Notes under the pieces: model-generated
Told to the model about the DNA's origin: nothing
Seen by the model: only the letters and a program-made list of their open reading frames with translations
The model's database searches: none
Source: Lysinibacillus antri
Lineage (GTDB): Bacteria; Bacillota; Bacilli; Bacillales_A; Planococcaceae
Direction of reading: 5' to 3'
Length of the DNA stretch: 64,000 nt
Assembly: GCF_003977595.1 (NCBI RefSeq)
Contig: NZ_RYYR01000021.1
Span: forward strand, 1-64,000
Shown here: positions 27,754-36,958 of the stretch, piece after piece
Numbering within the stretch: position 1 is the stretch's first letter
How the letters are laid out: each line of letters opens with the position of its first letter
Program-made: the position numbers and the translations under genes

Positions 27754-29601
27754 TTAAAATGGATAAATGAGTGGAATGACCACCATCATGACAACAAACA
27801 TAACGATTTGTAATGGTACGCCTACTCGTACAAAATCCATAAATTTATAGCCACCAGCCGTTAATACTAAAGAATTGGTTGGCGAGGCAATTGGTGTTGC
27901 AAAGGCCATTCCTGCTGCAGCCGCAACTGCAATCATGTAGGTGGAAGGATTTGCATTCATTAAAAGTGCTGCATTTAATGCAATTGGTGCAAATAATACC
28001 GCAGTCGCTGTATTACTTACAAATTGACCAAAAATAATCGTAATTAAGTAGATCCCTATTAATACACCATAGGGGCCAAATCTACCGAGTGTTTCAATAA
28101 TCCCATCGGAAAGAAGCGTCATTCCACCTGTTTTTTGGAGAGCTGTTGCCATTGGGAGCATTGCAGCTACTAGCACAATACTTTCAAAATTAATTTTTCC
28201 GTAAGCATCATCCATATTTCGCAAGCACCCTGTGATGATCATTAGAACAGCACCGATTAAAACCGCAATCACCGCATCAAACACTTCAAACACCATTAAC
28301 CCCACCATTAGTAGTAGAACTATTCCAGCAAGTGGTGCTTTCCCAGTAGCTGCTGCTAAACCTGCATGTTCTTTTGGTTGACCGACAACAACGACATCAT
28401 GGGTTTCCTTTGATAAAAGATCAATTTCATCCCAAGAACCTTGTACTAAAATGGCGTCCCCAAAACGTAATTTTTTAGAGGCCATATTTTCTAATAAATA
28501 CTCCCCTTTTTGGTTAATCCCTAAAATATTCAAATTGTACTTTTCACGAAATCCTATATTGCTAACAGTTGCTCCAATTAAACGCGATTGGGGTGTTAAC
28601 AATACTTCTGCAACACCAATTTGTTTAGAAATTAAAACACCTGCATCTTCTTCAGTAATCGTTTTAATATCCAACCCATATTCTTCTACAAACTTTAAAA
28701 CATCTTGCTTATCTCCTTGGACGTACAACTCATCTTCAGGGTGGATAATACTCGATGGACCTGCCATTTCTTGATAGGTTACAGGCATTAATTTTCTGCC
28801 ATCCGGTTGATGACGATGAATATTCATAATATATATTTGATATTTTGCAGGGAGCTTTAAATCCGCTAATGGCCGATCAATAATCGTTGAGGTTTCCGGT
28901 ACATTAATCAAAAATAAACGGTCATTCAAATGGTAGTTTTGTACAATTTTTTTAGGAGACAATTTGTAACCTGCATCCGTATTAATACGACTCTTTTCGT
29001 TAGGTAGTAATTTATTGCGAACAATGACTAAATAAATAATTACAGTAATCGTTGCAATAATTCCTATTGGGGTAATAGAAAAAAAGCCTAACTTATCAAA
29101 ACCATTATCCACTAATGTTTGGCTGACGATTAAATTGGTTGGTGATGCAATTAAAGTCATAAGCCCTGACATACTCGCTATATATGAAAGTGGGAGTAAA
29201 AATTTTGATGGACTTACCTGAATGCTCATGGCAATACTCACAACAATCGGAAGCATTAAAGCAACCGTACCCGTATTACTCATAAATGCCCCGACTGTTG
29301 CAACGATAATAAGAAGTAATACAAATAATTTTAATTCATTATCACCCGACCATTTTAATAGTAGCTTTCCTGCCATCCCTGCTAATCCTGTTCTTAATAA
29401 TCCGGCACCTACTACAAATAACGCCGCAATCATAATAACAACCGAATTTGAAAAACCGGCTAACGCTTCGGCTGGTGTTAAAATTCCAACCACTACAAAT
29501 GCAAGCAAAGCAAGTAAAGCAACAAGATCTCCCCTCACTTTATTTGTAACGAACATTAGTATCGTAATTCCTAAAATAATAAAAGTTAGTGTTAATTCCA
29601 A
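27754..29601 (-). CDS. SLC13/DASS-family permease with RCK_C (TrkA-C) domains
   Basis: Predicted 615-residue membrane carrier. Five or six helices (1-200) are followed by two cytosolic TrkA-C-like domains (about 210-385, with LADLKLPAKYQIY and IGVAEVLLTPQSRLIGATV) and a second bundle (about 405-615). SNTGTVALMLP and the C-terminal FASPIASPTNSLVL-like segment carry the SNT/SPTN helix-hairpin motifs of the DASS fold. Members carry dicarboxylates, sulfate or other anions; the ligand of the TrkA-C domains is unknown. Divergent from katA. Confidence 0.9.
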   Translation of the reverse strand: MELTLTFIILGITILMFVTNKVRGDLVALLALLAFVVVGILTPAEALAGFSNSVVIMIAALFVVGAGLLRTGLAGMAGKLLLKWSGDNELKLFVLLLIIVATVGAFMSNTGTVALMLPIVVSIAMSIQVSPSKFLLPLSYIASMSGLMTLIASPTNLIVSQTLVDNGFDKLGFFSITPIGIIATITVIIYLVIVRNKLLPNEKSRINTDAGYKLSPKKIVQNYHLNDRLFLINVPETSTIIDRPLADLKLPAKYQIYIMNIHRHQPDGRKLMPVTYQEMAGPSSIIHPEDELYVQGDKQDVLKFVEEYGLDIKTITEEDAGVLISKQIGVAEVLLTPQSRLIGATVSNIGFREKYNLNILGINQKGEYLLENMASKKLRFGDAILVQGSWDEIDLLSKETHDVVVVGQPKEHAGLAAATGKAPLAGIVLLLMVGLMVFEVFDAVIAVLIGAVLMIITGCLRNMDDAYGKINFESIVLVAAMLPMATALQKTGGMTLLSDGIIETLGRFGPYGVLIGIYLITIIFGQFVSNTATAVLFAPIALNAALLMNANPSTYMIAVAAAAGMAFATPIASPTNSLVLTAGGYKFMDFVRVGVPLQIVMFVVMMVVIPLIYPF

Positions 29602-29962
29602 TTTTACTAAGTCCTTTCTATTTCATCACTTCAATTACTTTCGGTATAAGTTCTATATTCTTAATTGTTTCCCCATTTTCTTAATAAACATTTAACACTT
29701 TCATTTTCAATTATAATAGCATTTTTTCAATAAGAGTCTTTTTTATATGAAAGAATAAGTATTTTTTCATATAATATTTTTATAAAATTTAATAAATCTA
29801 TTGTATTTTAAGTTTGAAATTTATTTCCCTCATTTAAAAGGAATGCAGATATTATGCGACATTACAACACATTTCGACATTTCTACATTTAAAACACATT
29901 TGTAATTAGCCCTATTAATAACCTTAAAACTATGAAAACCTACAAAAAGAAAAATTTCTTAA

Positions 29963-29977
29963 AAAGAATCATTATAA
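29963..29977. promoter_or_regulatory. PerR-box-like site upstream of katA
   Basis: AAAGAATCATTATAA matches TTATAATNATTATAA at 11 of 14 defined positions, with a perfect right half. It lies directly before a possible katA promoter: TAGAAA at 29983-29988 and TATAGT at 30006-30011, 17 bp apart. The remainder of 29602-29960 is AT-rich without visible features. Confidence 0.6.
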
Positions 29978-30049
29978 TTTAGTAGAAATTATGATTTAGA
30001 TTTGTTATAGTTACTTATGAAGAGTTTTTCATTTATAGGAGGTAATACA

Positions 30050-31546
30050 ATGACTAATGATAAAAGCCGTCGTTTTACAACAGCTGGTGGTGCTCCAGTA
30101 GTAAGTAACCATGACTCGATGTCTGCTGGAAAACGTGGACCACTTTTACTTCAAGACGTTTGGTTAGTAGAAAAATTAGCAAACTTTAATCGTGAAGTTA
30201 TTCCTGAACGTCGTATGCACGCAAAAGGTTCTGGTGCATTTGGTACTTTTACTGTAACTCATGATATTACAAAATATACTAAAGCAAAAATTTTCTCTGA
30301 AGTTGGTAAACAAACACCTTTAGTAGCTCGTTTCTCAACAGTAGCTGGTGAACGTGGTGCAGCAGACGCTGAACGCGATATTCGCGGTTTCTCACTAAAA
30401 TTCTACACAGAGGAAGGTAACTGGGACTTAGTAGGTAACAATACACCTGTATTCTTCTTCCGTGATCCTTTACATTTCACAGACTTAAACCATGTTGTAA
30501 AACGTGACCCACGCACAAATATGCATAACGCAAATAGCAACTGGGATTTCTGGACTTCATTACCAGAGGCATTACACCAAGTAACAATCGTAATGAGTGA
30601 TCGTGGTATTCCAACTGGTTACCGAAATATGCATGGATTCGGTTCTCACACATATAGCTTCATCAACGCTGAAAATGAGCGCGTATGGGTGAAATTCCAC
30701 TTCCGTACAGAACAAGGTATTAAAAACTTAACAGAGGCTGAAGCAGCAGAAGTAATCGGTAAAGACCGTGAATCTTCTCAACGTGACCTTTACGAAGCAA
30801 TTGAAAAAGGCGACTTCCCTAAATGGAAAATGTACATCCAAGTGATGACAGAAGAACAAGCAAAACAATTACCATACAATCCATTTGACTTAACAAAAGT
30901 TTGGTACAAAAAAGACTTCCCACTGATTCCAGTTGGTGAATTTGAATTAAACAAAAACCCTGATAACTACTTTGCAGAAATTGAACAAGCTGCATTCGCT
31001 CCTTCAAACATTGTACCTGGTATTAGCTTCTCACCTGACCGTATGTTACAAGCGCGCATCTTTGCTTATGCAGATGCACAACGCTATCGTTTAGGTGTAA
31101 ACCATTACTTATTACCAGTAAACGCTCCTAAATGCCCATTCCGTTCATTCCACCGCGATGGTGCAATGCGCTTTGATGGCAACTTAGGAAGCACGTTAAG
31201 CTACGAACCAAATAGCTATGGTGAATGGGAACACAACCCAGAATTAAAAGAGCCTGTATTAGAGCTTGATGGTGGCGCTGGCATCTATGACTTCCGTGAA
31301 GATGACAACAATTACTTCGAACAACCAGGTAAATTATTTAACTTAATGACAGCAGAAGAAAAACAACGTCTATTCGACAATACTGCTGCAAACTTACAAG
31401 GTGTTGAAGAGTTTATCCAACGTCGTCACATCTTACACTGCTACTTAGCTGATCCAGCATATGGTGAAGGTGTAGCAAAAGCTCTTGGTCTAACTTTAGA
31501 TGGTATGGACCTTTCAAACCCTTACCTTGCAAAAGTAGGTCAATAA
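30050..31546 (+). CDS. katA: Monofunctional haem catalase
   Basis: Predicted 498-residue clade-3-size catalase that splits hydrogen peroxide. The active-site His lies in [11 protein letters not shown] (residue 57), the distal Asn in [10 protein letters not shown], and the haem-ligand Tyr in [14 protein letters not shown]. The frame is open to 30017, but AGGAGG seven bases before the ATG at 30050 decides the start. A PerR-like box upstream suggests peroxide induction, as for B. subtilis katA. Codon use is very biased, consistent with high expression. A strong terminator follows. Confidence 0.97.
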   Translation: MTNDKSRRFTTAGGAPVVSNHDSMSAGKRGPLLLQDVWLVEKLANFNREVIPERRMHAKGSGAFGTFTVTHDITKYTKAKIFSEVGKQTPLVARFSTVAGERGAADAERDIRGFSLKFYTEEGNWDLVGNNTPVFFFRDPLHFTDLNHVVKRDPRTNMHNANSNWDFWTSLPEALHQVTIVMSDRGIPTGYRNMHGFGSHTYSFINAENERVWVKFHFRTEQGIKNLTEAEAAEVIGKDRESSQRDLYEAIEKGDFPKWKMYIQVMTEEQAKQLPYNPFDLTKVWYKKDFPLIPVGEFELNKNPDNYFAEIEQAAFAPSNIVPGISFSPDRMLQARIFAYADAQRYRLGVNHYLLPVNAPKCPFRSFHRDGAMRFDGNLGSTLSYEPNSYGEWEHNPELKEPVLELDGGAGIYDFREDDNNYFEQPGKLFNLMTAEEKQRLFDNTAANLQGVEEFIQRRHILHCYLADPAYGEGVAKALGLTLDGMDLSNPYLAKVGQ

Positions 31547-31612
31547 TTTACTAGTCTCATAGTTTGAGCTTTAACTTGTTGTAAAGTTACATCATTGATA
31601 TCCAATCCAAGC

Positions 31613-31656
31613 GCCTTGTATTTCGACACACGAATCGGAATACAAGGCGTTTTTTC
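31613..31656 (+). terminator. katA terminator
   Basis: CGCCTTGTATTTCG pairs with CGGAATACAAGGCG, with one mismatch, followed by six T. Confidence 0.92.
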
Positions 31657-31685
31657 TTTTCTCCCCTCCCCTTACACAAACCATA

Positions 31686-31724
31686 TAAAAAACTCCAAAA
31701 CCATCCTCTTCGTAGTTTTGGAGT
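31686..31724 (-). terminator. Terminator of the AEC transporter gene
   Basis: On the minus strand ACTCCAAAAC pairs exactly with GTTTTGGAGT, followed by TTTTTT. Confidence 0.88.
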
Positions 31725-31731
31725 CTCTTTA

Positions 31732-32661
31732 TTAAACAAATAATATTGTTGAAAAGTAGATCACAACGGTTACTGTAATACAACTTACAATTGTCGAAAA
31801 TAAAACGGTTTGTGCCGCTGTATTGGAGTCAACATCATACTCTAACGCTAGGCTGGAACTATTTCTTGATGTAGGAAAGGCACTCGCAATAAACAATGAT
31901 TGTGCCACAATGCCATCAATCCCTAACAGATAAATAATCGCCAATGCTGCTAATGGGCCTACCACTAATCTAGTAAAACAACTAACTAAAATCGTTTTAT
32001 TTAACATTGTTTTAATTTCAATTTGTGATAATTGTGCACCTAATGTAATTAACGCAACCGCAATAAATCCATCCGAAATATGATCCAGGGGAATTCGGAT
32101 AGTTTGAGGGATCTCCACCTGTAGGACATTTAAAATAACCCCTAATATCAGACCATGGACAATGGGCATTTTTAAAAAATCTTTTACAATTTCCATTCCT
32201 GATTTTGTTGCCGAAATTAAATTATATAAGCCATACGTATAAGTTGTCATATTTTGAAAAATTACAAGAATCACTTGGATTGCTACCCCTATTGGCTGAG
32301 TGGCAAATACCATTTGAGCAACAGGTATTCCATAATTCCCAGAGTTAATTAGAACGACACTATTTTTAAAAACAGCAGATTCTAATCGGTTTAGACCTAG
32401 TATTTTTGCAATATAGTGACTAATGAGCATTTGACTCCCAATAAATAGTGTGATAAATATCGCTACTTGCCCTAGTACTGCCATTTGAATAGTTGTCTCA
32501 TATATATTGAGAAAAACCGCCACTGGCATGAAGCAATATGTAATTAGTTGTGACATTGCTTTTAAATTAAACTGGAATTTCTTCTGCAATAAAACACCGA
32601 ACAGTAATAATACTAAAATCGGTGCAACAATTTGGAAGAAAATCATTGATAGATAATTCAT
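31732..32661 (-). CDS. AEC-family (auxin efflux carrier-like) transporter
   Basis: Predicted 309-residue membrane protein with about ten helices in two similar halves. The second half contains GLILGVILNVLQVEIPQTI and IALITLGAQLSQ-like glycine-rich stretches, and the last spans carry ASAFPTSRNSSSLALEYD, typical of the family. AEC members export or import organic acids such as malate in bacteria. It stands alone with its own terminator. Substrate not determinable. Confidence 0.88.
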   Translation of the reverse strand: MNYLSMIFFQIVAPILVLLLFGVLLQKKFQFNLKAMSQLITYCFMPVAVFLNIYETTIQMAVLGQVAIFITLFIGSQMLISHYIAKILGLNRLESAVFKNSVVLINSGNYGIPVAQMVFATQPIGVAIQVILVIFQNMTTYTYGLYNLISATKSGMEIVKDFLKMPIVHGLILGVILNVLQVEIPQTIRIPLDHISDGFIAVALITLGAQLSQIEIKTMLNKTILVSCFTRLVVGPLAALAIIYLLGIDGIVAQSLFIASAFPTSRNSSSLALEYDVDSNTAAQTVLFSTIVSCITVTVVIYFSTILFV

Positions 32662-32777
32662 TTTTTCGTTCCTCTCACAAACTCTCTCTTAACTTATTTT
32701 CCATTATAGACTAAAATCTTTGCGATGGTTGCGCCATCTTGATAAGCTATAATTAGAAAATAATTCGAGGTACATAG

Positions 32778-32966
32778 ATGAAAGATAAAAAAACGAAAAA
32801 ACATCTTTATATTTGTCTATTTATATCTGTCCTTTTTACAATCAATCTTGTAAAAACTTATATGGACACTGGTGAACTACCTATTGGAAACACAATCTTT
32901 ACTGTGGTCGTCTATATCGCCACGATTCTAGCTGCAATTACCTCTGTGGGAAGTCGTAAGAAATAA
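32778..32966 (+). CDS. Small two-helix membrane protein
   Basis: Predicted 62 residues: basic N-terminus (KDKKTKKH), two hydrophobic helices (about 10-24 and 38-56) and a basic tail (GSRKK). GAGGT seven bases before the ATG and a terminator directly after support a real gene. Function unknown. Confidence 0.7.
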   Translation: MKDKKTKKHLYICLFISVLFTINLVKTYMDTGELPIGNTIFTVVVYIATILAAITSVGSRKK

Positions 32967-32970
32967 TAGA

Positions 32971-33009
32971 AACGTCTGGTTAAGAAATGGTTCTTTTCAG
33001 ACGTTTTTT
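32971..33009 (+). terminator. Terminator after the small membrane protein gene
   Basis: AACGTCTG pairs exactly with CAGACGTT, loop 19 nt, followed by a run of T. Confidence 0.85.
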
Positions 33010-33016
33010 AATTTAT

Positions 33017-33147
33017 CAATTACGCCTTGGCGTAATTGCGTCCGGATTTTGAATTGTGCTTGCACAATTCACTTCTTACAAAATCGCATGACTCCGCCTA
33101 GGGCTCGATCTTCATTCAGCTAATAGTTATTTGCTGAATGAAGATAA
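33017..33147. repeat. MITE-like element of three palindromes
   Basis: Three perfect palindromes in order: CAATTACGCC/GGCGTAATTG (33017-33038), GAATTGTGCT/TGCACAATTC around GCTTGC (33051-33070), and ATCTTCATTCAGC/GCTGAATGAAGAT (33108-33120 with 33133-33145). The linker contains GCGTCCGGATTTT and CTCCGCCTAGGGCT. The right third recurs in the xpt leader at 18501. I believe similar strings are frequent in Lysinibacillus-type genomes, but cannot check. Confidence 0.85.
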
Positions 33148-33218
33148 AATTTAGATTCAACCTTATCAGAAAATTTGTTATATTCTTTGTAGGATTTTCT
33201 TTATAGGGAGGCTAATAC

Positions 33219-34676
33219 ATGTTAAAGATTGACGAACAACTTCTTGCAAAAACAAAAGGGAACGTTGGACAAGTTCTTGAGGATGCCATTCAAGCGTTAT
33301 TCCCAACCGACAAAGAAATGGATTCTAGCATGTATGGCGCTATGTTAAAATTAGATTCTATTTTAATTAGTAAAGAACAGGCTCAAAATATGATCTATTC
33401 AACTGTTTTGCAATACTGGGGAGATGTAGATTTGTTGTTACATTCAGTGCTCCAATCCACAACAATTGATTTAGAAAACGCTAACGAACGGTTGCACACT
33501 TTTCTTTCCTCTAGTCATGGTAAAAAATCGATTTTTGATTACTTACTCATTCATAATGACTTTCAATTTGAAAATTTAATAGGTTTAGTCTTTGGGAAAG
33601 ATATTAAAATCCATATACCTGTTGGTGGACTACATAAAATTTATTTGTATCAAATCGGCAAAAAGTTTCTTTTACATACCATCTATAACAAGCGAAATGA
33701 ATTTTGGAATCTGCTATTTACGAAAAAAATCTACTCTGTCTTTTTACAAGCACCATTAGATTCAATCCAAGATGCTACCCATTTAATACAACAGTTTAAA
33801 ATCATCCTTCAACAACACCATACATTAAATCAATCTGTTGTCCTTACAAATGAATTAATCCAAAGAGTCGATCATGAAAATATTCGCTCTTATCAATTAA
33901 AAGAATTGCATTTGTTCAATTTAATTACGCACTTTAACGGTGGAAAACGACATTATCGAAAAATAAAACCACTAATAGAAGAGATTTTTGCATCATGGGG
34001 AAAAGGAAAATGGGCATTATCGGAAAAGGAAAATACACTATTAACCTATATATTGGCGGTAAATGCTTCGAAAGAAAAGGAAACTGAGAAAGTAATCGAG
34101 TATGGAAAGTATTTAATCAATAAAGATCGGCTTATTAACCACTCTATTGAATTACTCGTAGAATATAGCGATGTTTTACCAAGTCTAAAGCCTGAACCTG
34201 CTACATTAGTAAAACGGTATAATAAAAATTATTTAGAAAAAATATTTTACCTATTAATTGAGGCACTTATACAGAAGCAGCAGTTTCATGAAGTCATTAC
34301 GCTTCTAAAGAAATATGATATTGCCTCTTGTATTAGTATATATGAGTATTTTAATGCCCAACATTTCGATCAAGATTTACTGCATCGAATTGAAGCTACT
34401 GTCCAACGAGATATCGCCTATATTGTCCATAATTCTCCACAATATGTCCTTCAATCAGTGGAAGTATGGATTAACAATTATCAGAATGAAAAAAGCCCAT
34501 ATTTTGAAATTGCTCGTGAAACGTCCAAGCATGTATGTAATTTATTAAAAGCACTTTTCGCAACGGAACAATATGAGCTTTTTGAAAAACTAATGGAAGT
34601 CTATAAAAAATATCTCAATTTAGACGACCATTTTGAAGAGTTGAGATATTTTGTTTCTCTATTTGTTAAAAATTAA
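33219..34676 (+). CDS. Uncharacterised helical-repeat protein
   Basis: Predicted 485-residue soluble, almost entirely alpha-helical protein, not recognised. No signal peptide, membrane helix or catalytic motif is seen. Residues about 225-480 look like degenerate TPR/HEAT-like helix pairs (for example EKIFYLLIEALIQKQQFHEVITLLKKY). GGGAGG precedes the ATG. It ends four bases inside the convergent papain-like gene. A scaffold or interaction role is only a guess from the fold. Confidence 0.78.
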   Translation: MLKIDEQLLAKTKGNVGQVLEDAIQALFPTDKEMDSSMYGAMLKLDSILISKEQAQNMIYSTVLQYWGDVDLLLHSVLQSTTIDLENANERLHTFLSSSHGKKSIFDYLLIHNDFQFENLIGLVFGKDIKIHIPVGGLHKIYLYQIGKKFLLHTIYNKRNEFWNLLFTKKIYSVFLQAPLDSIQDATHLIQQFKIILQQHHTLNQSVVLTNELIQRVDHENIRSYQLKELHLFNLITHFNGGKRHYRKIKPLIEEIFASWGKGKWALSEKENTLLTYILAVNASKEKETEKVIEYGKYLINKDRLINHSIELLVEYSDVLPSLKPEPATLVKRYNKNYLEKIFYLLIEALIQKQQFHEVITLLKKYDIASCISIYEYFNAQHFDQDLLHRIEATVQRDIAYIVHNSPQYVLQSVEVWINNYQNEKSPYFEIARETSKHVCNLLKALFATEQYELFEKLMEVYKKYLNLDDHFEELRYFVSLFVKN

Positions 34677-35251
34677 GCGATATATTGAATTGTGGAGACC
34701 GGCATTTTCTCCAAAGGTTTTGTTTGATAAATATGCGTATAATTTTTGACATCGCCTATATAGCGCAATTGCATATAGGGTAGCTTTGCAAAGTCAGTAG
34801 GTTTCATAAAGTATGGGCATTTTCCACATAGGGAGAGCCCTACTCGTTCAAATAAGGTTGCAATAAATTGAGAGCAGAAAAAGGCGTTATCTCGTCTCAA
34901 CTTTAAGCGGCACGCAACCCCAAACAAACCAATAAAATTATACTTATATTCATGTTTATTAATTTCATAATGTTCCACTATGTTTTTTAATAAACTAAAT
35001 TGTTCTTCTGATACAGGGCATGCATATACTGCACAATTTGCATCTTTTAATAATTTAGAGGCTGGATTCTCATGGACAAACCCACCGATAAAGGGATTAT
35101 TTTCCCTTTTCCTCCCGAAGCTATACATTTTACGTAACTCTTTATCAAATGAAATCGACACATGGTTAAAATTTTCCTGTGTATATAATTGAATTGCTTT
35201 TGATAACAGAGAGCCAGTCTCCGTTAGTACTATATAAACGACCTTACTCAT
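34673..35251 (-). CDS. Permuted NlpC/P60 (YiiX/papain-like) family protein
   Basis: Predicted 192 residues. NHVSISFD near residue 28 supplies the His-containing strand and FFCSQFIATLFERVGL near 125 supplies the Cys-helix, in the His-then-Cys order of the permuted papain-like (YiiX/YycO) enzymes. No signal peptide is visible, so it is probably cytoplasmic. An in-frame TTG exists at 35266, but the ATG at 35251 has GGGAGTG eight bases upstream. Family members act on amide or acyl bonds; the substrate is unknown. Convergent with, and overlapping, the helical-repeat gene by four bases. Confidence 0.8.
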   Translation of the reverse strand: MSKVVYIVLTETGSLLSKAIQLYTQENFNHVSISFDKELRKMYSFGRKRENNPFIGGFVHENPASKLLKDANCAVYACPVSEEQFSLLKNIVEHYEINKHEYKYNFIGLFGVACRLKLRRDNAFFCSQFIATLFERVGLSLCGKCPYFMKPTDFAKLPYMQLRYIGDVKNYTHIYQTKPLEKMPVSTIQYIA

Positions 35252-35406
35252 CTTCATCACTCCCAAAAACCAATTACATATTTAAATCACATCATAACAA
35301 TAATTTATGAAGATATCCCTTATAAAAATATAAAGATTATCTTAATATTTGACGGATATATATGGAAATACGTTTCAAGATATGAATAAGTTTCATTAGA
35401 AAAACA

Positions 35407-35434
35407 CAATTTGTTGCCACTATGCAACAAATTG
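35407..35434. other. Perfect 11-bp inverted repeat
   Basis: CAATTTGTTGC (35407-35417) and GCAACAAATTG (35424-35434) around six bases, in the gap between two minus-strand genes. There is no T-run, so it could be an operator or an mRNA hairpin. Confidence 0.7.
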
Positions 35435-35483
35435 ATGTCTTTTCTTATGCGGATATCCATAAAACTTATACTACTTATCCGCG

Positions 35484-35517
35484 AAAAAAATGCATCTCCT
35501 TATAAAAAGAGACGCAT
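35484..35517 (-). terminator. Terminator of the CaiB/BaiF gene
   Basis: On the minus strand ATGCGTCTC pairs with GAGATGCAT, with one G-T pair, followed by seven T. Confidence 0.85.
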
Positions 35518-35538
35518 TTCCCTATGAAGAACCGCTAT

Positions 35539-36720
35539 TTATTCTAATATTCCTTTTTCCTTTAATGCTTGAATTCCTTCTGTTGTATAGCCTGCTTGCT
35601 TTAATATTTCTTCTGTATGCTCCCCTAGTTTTGCTCCTACAAAGTTATAAGTAGGCTCAACTTGGTCAAATTTGATAGCCGCACCGATTTGTTTTTGAAC
35701 ATTTCCATTACTGTCTGGAACATCCACAATCATATTTCTTGCTGCAATTTGCGGATGATCGCATGCTTCCTTAAATGTTAATACAGGTTCGACACAACCA
35801 TGGAAGTCCTCATTAAAGATATCTAACCATTCCTCGAAGGTTTTTGCTAAAAAGGCATCTTTGACCGCTTCCTTAAAACGCTTTTGTGTGTAAGCGGAAT
35901 CATTAAATGTACTTTGAATAAGCTCCGGAATGTCTAATGCTTCACAAAGTTGTTTACGAAAATGTGGTTCTAGACTTCCTACAGAAAAATATCGGTCATC
36001 TTTTGTTTTGTAATAGTCATAGAAAGTACCGCCATTTAATATTTCTTCTTCTGCTTCTGGTAAATGGCCGCTCGTTAAGTACGTTGTTCCATATAAAGCA
36101 TTCATTGTGAAAACAGCATCTACCATCGAAACATCAATATATTTCCCTTCACCTGTTTTTTCACGATGTAACGCTGCAGCGAGTACCCCTACTGCTGCAT
36201 GTAACGAACCTCCTGCAATATCAGCCACTTGGAAACCCATTGCAACCGGCTTTTTCCCTTTTAGTCGAGAATAATCCAATACACCCGCTACCGATAAATA
36301 ATTGTTATCATGTCCAGGACGATCTTGATAAGGCCCTGTTTGACCATACCCTGTAATAGAACAATAGATTAGTCGTGGATTTACCTCTTTTAATGCCTCG
36401 TAATCTAGACCTAAACGTTTCATCACTCCGGGTCGAAATCCTTCTATTACGATGTCGTACTCTTGAATTAAAGACTTAATGACTTCAACGGCTTCTGGCT
36501 TTTTAATATTTAAGCTAAGTGATTTTTTTGACCGATTGATATGTTGATGAATGTAAGATTCCCGTTCGTGATCGTATGGCGGCATAATTCGCATAAAATC
36601 TACGCGACGTTCAGACTCAATATGAATGATATCTGCTCCATAATCTGCAAACATCTTAGTTGTTAATGAACCTGGTAGCATTGATGAAAAATCAAGAATT
36701 TTTAACCCCTTTAAAATCAT
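35539..36720 (-). CDS. CaiB/BaiF (family III) CoA-transferase
   Basis: Predicted 393-residue class III CoA-transferase moving CoA between carboxylic acids. Start ILKGLKILDFSSMLPGSLTTKMFADYGADIIHIE is the family's first fold; RPGHDNNYLSVAG (about 150-162) holds the catalytic Asp that forms the acyl-anhydride. The frame opens at 36756, but GGGGATGGG before the ATG at 36720 fits better. Upstream palindromes may be operators. The neighbouring amidase and NhaC suggest a small-acid or amide metabolic locus; the acid is unknown. Confidence 0.92.
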   Translation of the reverse strand: MILKGLKILDFSSMLPGSLTTKMFADYGADIIHIESERRVDFMRIMPPYDHERESYIHQHINRSKKSLSLNIKKPEAVEVIKSLIQEYDIVIEGFRPGVMKRLGLDYEALKEVNPRLIYCSITGYGQTGPYQDRPGHDNNYLSVAGVLDYSRLKGKKPVAMGFQVADIAGGSLHAAVGVLAAALHREKTGEGKYIDVSMVDAVFTMNALYGTTYLTSGHLPEAEEEILNGGTFYDYYKTKDDRYFSVGSLEPHFRKQLCEALDIPELIQSTFNDSAYTQKRFKEAVKDAFLAKTFEEWLDIFNEDFHGCVEPVLTFKEACDHPQIAARNMIVDVPDSNGNVQKQIGAAIKFDQVEPTYNFVGAKLGEHTEEILKQAGYTTEGIQALKEKGILE

Positions 36721-36775
36721 TTTCCCATCCCCTTTGACAAAGAAATTTGCATACATGAAAAATTTATTAAATACT

Positions 36776-36789
36776 CTGTATTAATACAG
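36776..36789. promoter_or_regulatory. Palindromic operator-like site before the CaiB/BaiF gene
   Basis: CTGTATTAATACAG is a perfect 14-bp palindrome 55 bp upstream of the start; a weaker relative, CAGTATTATAACAG, follows at 36806. Paired sites suggest a dimeric regulator. Its identity is unknown. Confidence 0.55.
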
Positions 36790-36909
36790 TTTATAATATG
36801 TTATTCAGTATTATAACAGTTGTTCATATGAAATTGTAGAATTAAATATCATTATATTAGAAATTATCAGAAAATTATATGGAGAAAATAAGAAATATAT
36901 GATAATAGA

Positions 36910-36950
36910 AAAGGAGACATCCGAAAAGTGAATTTTTGGACGTCTCCACA
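36910..36950 (-). terminator. Terminator of the amidase gene, related to repeat hairpin 1
   Basis: GGAGACATCCGAAAA pairs with TTTTTGGACGTCTCC, nearly perfectly. It shares the TCCRAAAA/TTTTGGA core with hairpin 1 of the structured repeat, but the other two hairpins are absent. Confidence 0.75.
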
Positions 36951-36958
36951 AACATTTT

